Shown in pieces: positions 1-6,945 of a stretch of 10,180 nt of DNA. Under the pieces are notes generated by a model. That model worked only from the letters and a program-made list of their open reading frames with translations. It was not told where the DNA came from and ran no database searches. The translations under genes were made by a program, and so were the position numbers. The stretch is from positions 1 through 10,180 of the forward strand of contig CAMTFT010000030.1 of the NCBI GenBank assembly GCA_947071365.1, read 5' to 3'. The stretch comes from an uncultured bacterium (GTDB lineage Bacteria; Bacillota; Clostridia; Lachnospirales; Lachnospiraceae). The number at the start of each line of letters is the position of its first letter. Position 1 is the stretch's first letter.

Positions 1-885
1 CAGAGGGCTCGCCCCCTGGCCGAACCCCACCCGGATCATGCTGAAAACATAGGAAATGTACCCTACGATCGTAAAAGCGGTAACGCCGTCAGCGCCAAAA
101 CGTCTCATGATCACCAGATTGTACGCAAACATGGCAATTCCGGTGGAAAGCTCCCCGATAAATTCTGAGCTTCCGTTTGCCAGAGTCCTTCCAAGCACGT
201 TTTTATCAAAGGAAAACGCGTGAAACGTGTAGACCCTTGCCTTTTTAATGAAATACAAAAGGTTCCATGACAGCAGAAAAATGCCGGAAATCAGGGAAGC
301 TGCTGCGATTCCCGATACGCCCAGTCCCAGATACGATGATGCAAAATAGTCCAGAAGGACATTCAGAAAAACACTGGCCGCATTCGTTTTCAGCGGAAAC
401 CTCGGATTACCTTCTCCCCGGATGAACATTCCCAGGGAAGAATTCACCACCATAACGGGGTATTCCAGCAGCATGACGCGGTAGTATGCCCTGAAATGCC
501 CTGCCACTGCACCTTCGGCGCGCAGAAACTTCAGCATCGGCGTAAAACAGAGCAGCACCGCGATGCCAACCAGCACGGAAACAGCCGCGGAAGTCGCGAT
601 CGTCTGGCTGAAGACGGCGGTACATTTCTCCCGGTCGCCCGCTCCCTGCGCCATTCCCGCGATCGCCACGCCTCCCACCGACACCATCAGCCCAATGGCC
701 AGAAACAGATACACGATGGGCAGCCCCAGATTCACCGCGGCGATTCCCTCCTTCCCCACGTAATTCCCGATAAAAAATCCATCCGCCAGTGTGATCAGCG
801 ACGTGAGCACCATGGCAAGGATCGACGGAATGGAAAACCGCCAGATCGTTTGCATCGTATTGTCCTTGATTCGTCTCAGATCCAT
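1..885 (-). CDS. MATE family multidrug efflux transporter (C-terminus outside window)
   Basis: Reading the minus strand from ATG at 885 gives 295 codons with no stop up to base 1, so the gene is cut by the window edge. The protein is very hydrophobic with regularly spaced membrane segments. Family hallmarks are visible: DGFFIGNYVGKEGIAAVNLG near residues 35-54, a second repeat-like half with NVLLDYFASSYLGLGVSGIAAAS, and FGQGASPL at the cut, which matches the Q-G-x-x-P motif of MATE proteins. These transporters export cationic drugs in exchange for Na+ or H+ across the cytoplasmic membrane; the subfamily looks MepA-like. The start is supported by AAGGAGGA at 893-900, 7 nt upstream. The neighbour at 1039-1872, an AraC/GyrI-type regulator on the same strand, suggests drug-responsive control. 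About one third of the usual ~450 residues is missing. The substrate cannot be told from sequence. Confidence 0.93.
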   Translation of the reverse strand, partial: MDLRRIKDNTMQTIWRFSIPSILAMVLTSLITLADGFFIGNYVGKEGIAAVNLGLPIVYLFLAIGLMVSVGGVAIAGMAQGAGDREKCTAVFSQTIATSAAVSVLVGIAVLLCFTPMLKFLRAEGAVAGHFRAYYRVMLLEYPVMVVNSSLGMFIRGEGNPRFPLKTNAASVFLNVLLDYFASSYLGLGVSGIAAASLISGIFLLSWNLLYFIKKARVYTFHAFSFDKNVLGRTLANGSSEFIGELSTGIAMFAYNLVIMRRFGADGVTAFTIVGYISYVFSMIRVGFGQGASPL

Positions 886-926
886 AAAAAAATCCTCCTT
901 ATAAATGTCTGACATCAGCAGATTCC

Positions 927-932
927 ATTATA
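927..932 (-). promoter_or_regulatory. Candidate -10 box for the MATE gene, with poor -35
   Basis: On the minus strand a perfect TATAAT lies about 42 nt upstream of the MATE start. The hexamer 17 nt further upstream (AAGTTT) is a poor -35. A good -10 with a weak -35 is typical of promoters that need an activator, which fits the adjacent AraC-family gene. This is inference from position and motif only. Confidence 0.4.
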
Positions 933-1038
933 AGAAGGACCTGAAATATAAACTTCTGAATTCTTGCTCTGTTTTCTTCCCGCACGATCGCGGGATATTT
1001 GACTCCGGCAGCTCCTGCCCCGGCATCACCCAGTACCA

Positions 1039-1872
1039 TCACCGAACCGGTATGCAGATATCCAGCGCCATTTCCATCGTATCACAGTTCACTTTCCGGT
1101 AAAGGTCATAGCCGAACCGCTCGTCGATCTCATAGGAGACCTCGGGCAGCCAGACATTGAAAATGCTCTGGTACGCGGCGTATATGCCCCAGGCCGGCCC
1201 TTCAAAGTGATAAACGGCAAACGTGCCGCCATGTACCGTATACGTATTTTCCAGTGGGCAGCTTTTATCCACCGTCATGCAGACATCATACAGGCAGCAG
1301 CCTGCATCCGTAAGTGACGGATCGTCGTATGTCCGCTCCAGCATCATCGTATCCGGCCCGATGTATTCCTGATACCGTTCCAGAAATCCGGCCCAGTCAC
1401 GGCTGAGATCGTGGTAATCACCAATCCTGCGCTCATACACCACATAATAATCAGGAAGCTCCTTTACGGTAATTTTTCCATTGCACTGTGCAAAGCTTTC
1501 CAGATGATTCTCTCCCCGGTGAAAAAACGGGTGCGTCACGGAATGCTGGTAGATCTTCCGGCGAAAATCCACCGGCGTGGTGTGGTAATGCTGCCGGAAC
1601 GCCGAGCTGTAATTCGACGGACTGTAGCCGTAATCAAGGCCGATATCCGTGATCCTCCTGCCGTGCTCTACCTTGAGCCGAAAGGCGCTCTGCTCGATCC
1701 TGACACGCCTGATAAAAGAATAGACGCTCTCGCCCGTCTCCGCCTTGAACAGCCTGCTGAAATAAAATTTTGAAAAGTGGCAGTGACCGGCCACATCCTC
1801 CACGGACAGCTCTTCGCCGGCATGATGCAGAATAAACTCAATTGCCCGATTCACCACTTCATTCGTAATCAT
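1039..1872 (-). CDS. AraC-family transcriptional regulator with C-terminal GyrI-like effector-binding domain
   Basis: A 277-residue protein. Residues ~1-108 form the double helix-turn-helix of AraC/XylS regulators ([23 protein letters not shown] in the first helix pair; [23 protein letters not shown] and TPVDFRR in the second). Residues ~130-277 look like a GyrI-like/SOUL-type small-molecule domain, with the family's typical ending [11 protein letters not shown]. This Rob/SoxS-like HTH plus GyrI layout is common for activators that sense lipophilic or cationic drugs. The start at 1872 is chosen because AGGGGA lies 9 nt upstream and the AraC homology begins there. A longer reading from 1974 only translates a duplicated piece of the lrgB tail. 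The MATE pump starts 153 nt downstream and is the likely target. No promoter of its own is evident, so it may be read from the lrgAB transcript. Confidence 0.9.
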   Translation of the reverse strand: MITNEVVNRAIEFILHHAGEELSVEDVAGHCHFSKFYFSRLFKAETGESVYSFIRRVRIEQSAFRLKVEHGRRITDIGLDYGYSPSNYSSAFRQHYHTTPVDFRRKIYQHSVTHPFFHRGENHLESFAQCNGKITVKELPDYYVVYERRIGDYHDLSRDWAGFLERYQEYIGPDTMMLERTYDDPSLTDAGCCLYDVCMTVDKSCPLENTYTVHGGTFAVYHFEGPAWGIYAAYQSIFNVWLPEVSYEIDERFGYDLYRKVNCDTMEMALDICIPVR

Positions 1873-1916
1873 ATCCGATTTCCCCTGCTGTAACTGCGTG
1901 AACGCTGATGTTTTCG

Positions 1917-2036
1917 CTCTGGTAAAGTCTTCCGGAGCACCTCTACAGAAATTGTGCGAACACAGATGCTCCACTCTGGTAAAGCCTCCGAATCATCGCC
2001 CGGCTTACAGAAATTGTGCAAACACCGATGCGCCCA
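1917..2036. repeat. Diverged direct duplication of the lrgB 3' end and trailer
   Basis: Two direct copies lie side by side: 1917-1971 and 1974-2036. Each begins with CTCTGGTAAAG (1917-1927 and 1974-1984). Each also carries a 26-bp block matching at 24 positions (1944-1969 and 2006-2031). The second copy is the genuine end of lrgB. Read on the minus strand, the first copy encodes the same last residues, GASVFAQFL plus stop, with synonymous changes (GGA/GGC, TCT/TCG, TTC/TTT) and TAG instead of TAA. Synonymous divergence points to a remnant of a second lrgB-like coding end, or to an old tandem duplication, rather than to a recent copying error. Confidence 0.75.
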
Positions 2037-2697
2037 CCACCGTCAAGAGTCCTGCCACCGCAATGGAGAGGCTGCTCATAGCTCCCTCGATCTCTCCCAT
2101 TTCCATCGCTTTCGCCGTACCGATCGCATGGGACGCAGACCCCATCGCAATGCCCTTTGCCACCGGCTCCTCGATCCGAAACAGGCGGCAGACATGCTCT
2201 CCTATCACATTTCCGAAAATTCCTGTGACGATGATCACCGCCACAGTAATCGTCACAATGCCGCCCAGCTCATCTGACACGCCCATACCGATGGCTGTCG
2301 TGATGGATTTCGGCAGAAGCGTCACATACTCCTCGTGGCTGAAGCCAAAAACGGCTGCCATGGCAAATACGGAGATCAGGCTGGTCAGCACACCGGAAAT
2401 GATCCCGGCCATGATAGCCTTCACATTATGCTTCAACAGCTCGATCTGCTCATAGAGAGGGATCGCCAGGCATACTGTAGCCGGTGTCAGCAAATATGAC
2501 AGGAGCTTCGCCCCCGCCTCATAGCTTTCGTAATCCACATGGAACACCGCCAGAATAAGCATCACCACAACGATCGAAATCAGCAGGGGATTGCAGACGG
2601 CAAGCTTCAGCTTCTTTTTCAGTAAAACGCCCAGTTCATACGCCAGAATGCTGACCATCACGCCGAAAAACACAGAATTACTCAACATTTCCTTCAT
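2005..2697 (-). CDS. lrgB: LrgB/CidB family antiholin-like membrane protein
   Basis: A 230-residue polytopic membrane protein of normal family length. Diagnostic blocks are present: [16 protein letters not shown] (residues 69-84), [20 protein letters not shown] (127-146) and [20 protein letters not shown] (186-205). LrgB works with LrgA. In staphylococci the pair restrains murein hydrolase activity and autolysis, and in other bacteria and plants LrgAB homologues move pyruvate or glycolate, so either role is possible here. The start at 2697 has AAAGGGA at 2705-2711, 7 nt upstream. That Shine-Dalgarno lies inside the last, mutated unit of a 14-bp tandem repeat filling the gap to lrgA. No LytSR two-component regulator is visible in the window. 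The 3' end has a diverged second copy just downstream (1917-1971). Confidence 0.95.
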   Translation of the reverse strand: MKEMLSNSVFFGVMVSILAYELGVLLKKKLKLAVCNPLLISIVVVMLILAVFHVDYESYEAGAKLLSYLLTPATVCLAIPLYEQIELLKHNVKAIMAGIISGVLTSLISVFAMAAVFGFSHEEYVTLLPKSITTAIGMGVSDELGGIVTITVAVIIVTGIFGNVIGEHVCRLFRIEEPVAKGIAMGSASHAIGTAKAMEMGEIEGAMSSLSIAVAGLLTVVGASVFAQFL

Positions 2698-2706
2698 CGT
2701 TCATTC

Positions 2707-2790
2707 CCTTTCTGCCGTACCATTTCTGCCATATCATTTTTGCCATATCATTTCTACTATATCATTTCTGCTATATCATTTCTGTCGCAT
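2707..2790. repeat. 14-bp tandem repeat (about six units) between lrgA and lrgB
   Basis: On the plus strand the unit is CATTTCTGCCATAT. Units start at 2721, 2735, 2749, 2763 and 2777. The five differ from one another at only a few positions each, and a degenerate unit at 2707 matches at about 11 of 14. The array fills almost all of the 92 nt between the lrgA stop and the lrgB start. In the lrgB-proximal unit, divergence gives AAAGGG on the minus strand, which supplies the lrgB ribosome binding site. The period is not a multiple of three and the array is non-coding. Copy number could vary by slippage and change the lrgA-lrgB spacing. Confidence 0.9.
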
Positions 2791-3158
2791 CACTTTTTCC
2801 TGTTCCCTTTGCGGTTCTCCAGACGTATCACGAACTGCGTGACGCGTCCGGAGACCGCCATAACGAGTATCGTAGAGACGGCTGTCACGACGATCAGCTC
2901 CACAAGGATCGGACTGATCCGATCCCAGGACTCTGTCAGCCCCACCGCCGCGGGAATGAACATCAAAGGCATGATCTCCACCAGAAATTTTCCGGTATCC
3001 CTGACCGATTCCAGAGGAATGATATGCAGGCAGAGAGCTGCCAGCATCAGTACAAGCCCGTAAATGCTGGCGGGGATCTGCAATGGAATCAGAGCCTTCA
3101 GAACCTCTCCCAGAAAAGATATCGTCAGAATGAGCGCAAACTGCCGGATATACTTCAT
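2790..3158 (-). CDS. lrgA: LrgA/CidA family holin-like membrane protein
   Basis: A 122-residue protein with about four membrane helices. It has the family's signature blocks IPASIYGLVLML (residues 28-39) and MPLMFIPAAVGL (63-74), and a charged Lys/Arg-rich tail. LrgA/CidA proteins are small holin-like membrane proteins that act with LrgB in controlling autolysis or in export of small organic acids. The start at 3158 is chosen over an ATG 30 nt upstream because AGGA at 3165-3168 is well placed and family homology starts at MKYIRQF. The gene lies 86 nt after argS on the same strand, with no terminator-like hairpin in between, so it is probably read from the argS promoter. The partner lrgB follows after 92 nt of tandem repeat. 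Confidence 0.93.
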   Translation of the reverse strand: MKYIRQFALILTISFLGEVLKALIPLQIPASIYGLVLMLAALCLHIIPLESVRDTGKFLVEIMPLMFIPAAVGLTESWDRISPILVELIVVTAVSTILVMAVSGRVTQFVIRLENRKGNRKK

Positions 3159-3244
3159 GTCGCTTCCTTCTTTCTTCATATGCAGCATGCTGCCTTCTCG
3201 CTACAGCTCATGCATGCTGACTGGCGCACCTCTTTCTCTGCGTT

Positions 3245-5008
3245 TTACATTCTCTCCGGCGCCGCAAAGCCCAGCAGGCCAATGCTCGTCTCCAGCACCT
3301 CTCTCGTCAGGTCAAGCAGCACGATCCAGCTCTTCTGGCGATCTTCCTTCTCCTCCGCCAGAATCCTTGTCTCATGATAAAAGCGGTTGAACGCATTTGC
3401 AAGGTCGTAGATGAAAGAGCAGATCTTATGAGGCGCGATCTCCTCGAATGCCTGTTCAATCACGCTGTTGAACTTCACAAGCTCCATCATCAATCCCTTT
3501 TCGCTGTCGTTCTCCGGTGCAAGAATGTCACCGCAGATCTCCCCGCCGCCTGCCTTGTACTTATTTAAAATAGACTTGATACGCACGATGGTATACAGAA
3601 TATACGGACCTGTATTTCCCTCAAAGGAAGTGAACTTGTCCGTATCAAAAATATAATCCTTGGAAGCCTGATTCGAGAGGTCTCCGTATTTGATCGCGGA
3701 AAGCGCCACCATCTTTGCTGTCTCCATCGCTTCTTCCGGGTCTACCTCGTGATTTTCCGTGATCTTTTTGTACATCTGGCTGTTGATATCGGAAATCAGC
3801 GTCTCGAGACGCATGACACCGCCCTCCCTCGTCTTGAAGGGCTTGCCGTCCTTGCCGTTCATCGTTCCGAAGCCCTGGAAGCGAAGTTTCGTATTTTCAT
3901 CCACCAGCTTCGTCTTGCGGGCGCAGCGGAACACCTGGGTAAAATGCATTTCCTGACGCTTGTCCACCACATAGATGATCTCGTCCGGGTGGAACAGCTT
4001 CATACGCTCAATAATCGTCGCAAGATCCGTCGTCGTGTACAACGCGGCACCGTCCGACTTCAGGATAATGCACGGCGGCACCTCCTTTGTATCGGTATCC
4101 TCCTTGATATCCACGATGAGCGCGCCCTGATCCTGATATGCGTACCCCTCTTTTTTCATGTATTCCACCATATCCGGTATGTATGGCTGTGCGTCGGATT
4201 CCTTTTTCCAGAGGTCGAACTCCACATTTAAATTGCTGTAATTTCTTTTCAGGTCAGCCACCGACACATTCAGGATATGCTGCCACAGCGCCCGGTATCC
4301 CCGCACGCCGTCCTGAAGCTTCGCCGTAGCCTCCAGCGCTTCTTCCTTATAAGCGGCATCCTCCTTCGACTTCGCGCTGGCCGTCGGGTAGATCTCCTCC
4401 AGCTCGGAAATCGTGAACGGCGGTTCCACCGGGTACTCCCCGTCGTAGCTCTCGTCAAAGTAGACAAGCTCCGGCTGACGCTTCTTTACCTCCGTGATGA
4501 TCAGCCCCATCTGCAGTCCCCAGTCTCCCAAATGCACGTCACCGATCACCTTATGGCCGACGAATCGTCCGATACGCTTCACGCTCTCACCGATGATCGC
4601 AGAGCGCAGATGGCCCACATGCAACGGCTTTGCCACATTCGGTCCGCCGTAATCCACCATGATCGTTTTCGGTTCCTTCGTCTTTTCAACAGAAAGCGCT
4701 TCATCCGCGTACATCTTCCGCAAATAATCCGCCAAAAAGCTGCCGGAGACTTTGATATTGATAAATCCGGGATTCACAGCCTTTACTTCCTCAAAGACCG
4801 GATTTCCCTGCAGCGCACCGGCTACATCCTCCGCGATCATGATCGGTGCTTTCTTGTACACCTTCTTCGCAGCCATCGCACCGTTGCACTGATACTCACA
4901 CAGATCCGGCCGGTTGGAGATACCGGTCTTGCCATACGATGCATCGTAACCGCAGGCTTCAAAGGCATTCATAACCTCCAAACTGATTAAATCCAGAATT
5001 TTGTTCAT
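3245..5008 (-). CDS. argS: Arginyl-tRNA synthetase
   Basis: A 587-residue class I aminoacyl-tRNA synthetase that charges tRNA-Arg with arginine in the cytoplasm. Visible landmarks are the N-terminal additional domain (~1-110), the HIGH motif as HVGH at residues 130-133 within PNVAKPLHVGHLRSA, the SDGAALYTTTDLA block (318-330), GKPFKTREGG (388-397) in place of a canonical KMSKS loop as in many bacterial ArgS proteins, and a C-terminal DALR anticodon-binding domain from ~465 ending in the typical LGFAAPERM. Length is normal. I prefer the start MNKILDLI at 5008: AAAGGA is well spaced for it but directly abuts the alternative ATG at 5020, which would add four residues. A promoter sits at 5054-5083. 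No T-box leader is present. lrgA and lrgB follow on the same strand. Confidence 0.97.
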   Translation of the reverse strand: MNKILDLISLEVMNAFEACGYDASYGKTGISNRPDLCEYQCNGAMAAKKVYKKAPIMIAEDVAGALQGNPVFEEVKAVNPGFINIKVSGSFLADYLRKMYADEALSVEKTKEPKTIMVDYGGPNVAKPLHVGHLRSAIIGESVKRIGRFVGHKVIGDVHLGDWGLQMGLIITEVKKRQPELVYFDESYDGEYPVEPPFTISELEEIYPTASAKSKEDAAYKEEALEATAKLQDGVRGYRALWQHILNVSVADLKRNYSNLNVEFDLWKKESDAQPYIPDMVEYMKKEGYAYQDQGALIVDIKEDTDTKEVPPCIILKSDGAALYTTTDLATIIERMKLFHPDEIIYVVDKRQEMHFTQVFRCARKTKLVDENTKLRFQGFGTMNGKDGKPFKTREGGVMRLETLISDINSQMYKKITENHEVDPEEAMETAKMVALSAIKYGDLSNQASKDYIFDTDKFTSFEGNTGPYILYTIVRIKSILNKYKAGGGEICGDILAPENDSEKGLMMELVKFNSVIEQAFEEIAPHKICSFIYDLANAFNRFYHETRILAEEKEDRQKSWIVLLDLTREVLETSIGLLGFAAPERM

Positions 5009-5053
5009 TTTCCTATCCATCCTTTTCTTCTACTGTTTCTAATGCGATGTAAT

Positions 5054-5083
5054 AGTATAGCACAGAAATTTCCATACCTACAA
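5054..5083 (-). promoter_or_regulatory. Sigma-A-type promoter of argS
   Basis: On the minus strand, -35 TTGTAG (5078-5083) and -10 TATACT (5054-5059) are separated by 18 nt. A TG dinucleotide one base upstream of the -10 makes it an extended -10. It predicts a leader of about 40 nt before the argS start at 5008, too short for a T-box. The match is by eye. Confidence 0.6.
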
Positions 5084-5206
5084 TCCTTTTTTCATTTCTT
5101 TTTGGGAAATGCAGGTTACAATTCAGTCAAGCCGGCTCTGCAATCTTCTCTGACAGTGGTTGATTATACTGCAACAAATGCAGGCGTTATTTTCCAATTG
5201 CAACGT

Positions 5207-5294
5207 CATTTAGATAAGCAGACCGACGCAGCGATTTGGAACAGAGTAGCCCTGCGGAGTTCTTACCTGTGTCCGGGATTCTATTATCTAAATG
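5207..5294. repeat. 11-bp inverted repeat enclosing a second stem, after the membrane-protein gene
   Basis: CATTTAGATAA at 5207-5217 is the exact reverse complement of TTATCTAAATG at 5284-5294. The latter spans the stop codon of the upstream membrane gene. Inside the 66-nt loop, GGAACAG (5238-5244) pairs with CTGTGTCC (5267-5274) with one bulged base. No U-tract follows, so it is not a standard terminator. It may be a structured 3' UTR or small RNA, or chance. The rest of the 5009-5283 gap holds the argS promoter and nothing else I recognise. Confidence 0.4.
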
Positions 5295-5961
5295 CCATTC
5301 GCCGCCGGACTGTCGCCACCACCCACGACAACAGAAAGAATCCGGCCATGATCTGCCAGTTATATGCACAGTAGAAACCGGCCATGGCGTACCGATCCCG
5401 AAATCCCAGCGCCAGAACCAGCGCAAGCAGCACCAGCCCCCACCAGATCCAGTCCCGTATATTCAAAATCCACGTTTTCTGCATGGCTTTGCAGCAGCTC
5501 CCGCCTTCTCTGTACAGCCGGATGAATATTTTTCTCATATAAAAAAGCGCATTCAACGCAGATGAAATGAGGAATGGCAGGAAAAAGAAGGAATATTTTA
5601 AAATGCCGTCGCCGGATACGACTCTGAAATAGTGCAGCATAATTTCAGCAGAGATCCGCAGCATCACCGGTATCTGGGCCAGAAAGAACCAGAAGGCCGC
5701 AAAATACAATGCAAGCGTCGCTTTTCTTCCATAATTATAAAATACCGTGTGAAAGAACGTATCCTCCGCCCACATACATCGTTCCAGAAGCGATGTGACG
5801 AAACATCCCACGATACAGGCCGCCGTGAAGAATCCAAGACCTCTGCCGCGCCACGTCCCCGTTGTCAGAATCGGAAGCAGCACGCAGAATTTTGATATTC
5901 CCTCTGCAAGTATAAGGGCATTTACCTGGCGTGCCGATATTTTCACTCTGTTTACGACCAT
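5284..5961 (-). CDS. Short polytopic membrane protein, weakly GerAB-like
   Basis: A 225-residue protein with about six predicted membrane segments (near residues 15-34, 41-59, 82-101, 121-141, 171-187 and 192-215) and a basic C-terminus. The start at 5961 is supported by AAAGGAG immediately upstream; an in-frame TTG five codons earlier overlaps that site. The N-terminus (KISARQVNALILAEGISKFCVLLPIL) and the layout of the first four helices resemble GerAB-type spore germination permeases (APC superfamily). Those are about 360 residues with ten helices, so this would be a shortened form. The likeness is by eye and weak. It stands alone: a terminator-like hairpin lies 47 nt upstream of its start and argS has its own promoter downstream. 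If the family is right, it would act in the spore inner membrane; otherwise the function is unknown. Confidence 0.75.
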   Translation of the reverse strand: MVVNRVKISARQVNALILAEGISKFCVLLPILTTGTWRGRGLGFFTAACIVGCFVTSLLERCMWAEDTFFHTVFYNYGRKATLALYFAAFWFFLAQIPVMLRISAEIMLHYFRVVSGDGILKYSFFFLPFLISSALNALFYMRKIFIRLYREGGSCCKAMQKTWILNIRDWIWWGLVLLALVLALGFRDRYAMAGFYCAYNWQIMAGFFLLSWVVATVRRRMAFR

Positions 5962-6007
5962 TTTTTCTCCTTTCAACGCCTGAAATTTTCCCGGTCATCC
6001 TCAGTAT

Positions 6008-6032
6008 AAAAAAGAATGCGCAAAGCGCATTC
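6008..6032 (-). terminator. Intrinsic terminator (minus strand)
   Basis: Read on the minus strand, a perfect 8-bp stem GAATGCGC/GCGCATTC with a TTT loop is followed directly by six T residues. It lies about 175 nt after the GntR stop and only 47 nt before the membrane-protein start. It therefore either ends GntR transcription or attenuates read-through into the membrane gene. No clear promoter is seen between it and that start. Confidence 0.8.
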
Positions 6033-6097
6033 GCCACGCGCGAGCGGTGCTGCCTGCAGCAAATTTCCGTTCCGCGAGCTGCGCATCCTGCTGGAAG
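6033..6097. repeat. Possible GC-rich extragenic repeat element
   Basis: This segment, between the hairpin at 6099-6137 and the terminator at 6008-6032, is rich in CGCG and short dyads (for example GCTGCAGGCAGC on the minus strand near 6048-6059, and CGCGAGC motifs on both sides). It encodes nothing convincing in any frame. The look is of a dispersed extragenic palindromic element of Lachnospiraceae. That resemblance is from memory and unverified. Confidence 0.3.
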
Positions 6098-6098
6098 C

Positions 6099-6137
6099 TT
6101 TTGTGATATAGGAAACAAAGTTGCCTATATCGCAAAA
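6099..6137. repeat. 39-bp near-perfect palindrome with AAA loop
   Basis: Left arm 6099-6116 pairs with right arm 6120-6137 around an AAA loop: 18 positions with one A-G mismatch and one T-G wobble. The outer part is T-rich on the left and A-rich on the right, the reverse of the arrangement an intrinsic terminator needs in either direction. It is more likely a DNA-level palindrome, a mobile-element relic or an RNA processing stem. Confidence 0.7.
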
Positions 6138-6181
6138 AAGGACACCCCGCAGGAAACGTTCTTTTCCTTACAGGATATCCT
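6134..6181 (-). terminator. Candidate terminator of the GntR-family gene
   Basis: On the minus strand, AGGATATCC (starting at 6181) can pair with GGGTGTCCT (with two G-U wobbles) around an inner AGGAAA/TTTCCT hairpin. The outer stem is followed by a run of T (6134-6139). It lies 25 nt past the GntR stop codon. The T-run is also part of the adjacent 39-bp palindrome, so the two structures compete. Confidence 0.45.
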
Positions 6182-6206
6182 CTAGTATTTACCAATATAC
6201 TGTCTG

Positions 6207-6881
6207 TTATTCTTTTGCATTCAGGACTGCGATAATATGCTCCTTCTGCCGTCCGATGTGGCGGCTCGTGACCTCCAGCGCCATCTTTTCATCCCGCTGC
6301 TCCAGATAGTGCAGGATCTCTTCGTGTTCCCGTACCAGCAGGCTGTGGGACTGACGATCCTTCAGATACTCCATACGGTAGCGGTACATCTGCTCCCGCA
6401 GATTGTTCAGTATCTGCACGAGCCTTCCGTTTCCGGTGGCCGCATAGATCGCCTCATGGAATTTCATATCTGCCTGAGCGCACGCCCCGACATCATTTCC
6501 GTACAGCGTCTTTTTAAATTCATCCGACAGCCTTTTAAGCTCCGCAAGCTGTTCTGGTGTGATCCTTCTGCACGCGTATTTGATCGCCAGTTCCTCCAGC
6601 GCCATGCGCACCTCCAGTACATCCTCCAGATCGGATATTGTAATCTCCGCCACAACAGCGCCCTTGCGCGGAATCATGAGCACCAGTCCTTCAAGCTCCA
6701 GCTTGCGGATCGCCTCCCTTACCGGTGTCCTGCTGACTCCAAGCTTCTGCGCCAGATGGATCTCCATGAGCCGTTCCCCCGGCCTGAGCTCTCCCCGCAG
6801 TATTGCCTGCCGCAATGTCTGAAATACCACATCCCGAAGCGGCAGATATTCATTCATCTGTAACTGAAAATTTTCTACCAT
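6207..6881 (-). CDS. GntR-family transcriptional regulator, FadR/FCD subfamily
   Basis: A 224-residue protein of typical FadR-subfamily length. Residues ~15-80 are the winged helix, with the diagnostic block GVSRTPVREAIRKLELEGLV (48-67) followed by the wing. Residues ~85-220 are an all-helical FCD ligand domain. The usual metal-binding set is complete: Asp138 and His142 (DMKFH), His186 (REHEEIL) and His208. Such regulators bind carboxylate-type ligands through the metal and usually repress nearby catabolic genes, but no such target is visible here, so the ligand is unknown. The start at 6881 has GGAGGA about 5 nt upstream. A longer reading to 6995 runs into the inverted repeat at 6946-7022 and has no ribosome site. 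FadR-type palindromes at 7025-7035 and 7932-7941 could be its operators. Confidence 0.93.
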   Translation of the reverse strand: MVENFQLQMNEYLPLRDVVFQTLRQAILRGELRPGERLMEIHLAQKLGVSRTPVREAIRKLELEGLVLMIPRKGAVVAEITISDLEDVLEVRMALEELAIKYACRRITPEQLAELKRLSDEFKKTLYGNDVGACAQADMKFHEAIYAATGNGRLVQILNNLREQMYRYRMEYLKDRQSHSLLVREHEEILHYLEQRDEKMALEVTSRHIGRQKEHIIAVLNAKE

Positions 6882-6924
6882 GTCTTCCTCCACGCCGCCT
6901 TTGCGGCTGTACATCTGTATGTCA

Positions 6925-6935
6925 ACTATTATAGT
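6925..6935 (-). promoter_or_regulatory. Candidate -10 region and dyad of the GntR-family gene
   Basis: On the minus strand TATAAT occupies 6928-6933, centred in the 11-bp palindrome ACTATAATAGT. The start codon is about 45 nt downstream. No good -35 is seen; the expected place (6951-6956, CCTGGA) falls inside the arm of the inverted repeat. The dyad could be an autoregulatory site. Confidence 0.4.
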
Positions 6936-6945
6936 CAAAATCATC

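Noticed and set aside
979..994. Terminator after the AraC regulator
   Set aside because: The CCCGC/GCGGG stem is only 5 bp and on the minus strand is followed by AAGAAA, not a T-run.
1873..1974. N-terminal extension of the AraC regulator (start at 1974)
   Set aside because: The extra 34 residues translate the duplicated lrgB tail in another frame, have no homology, and a good ribosome site supports the start at 1872.
2707..2790. CRISPR array
   Set aside because: Units of 14 bp are contiguous with no spacers, and there are no cas genes.
5009..5283. Possible T-box leader upstream of argS
   Set aside because: No GGTGGNACC-type T-box sequence or specifier-like domain is present, and the best promoter leaves a leader of only about 40 nt.
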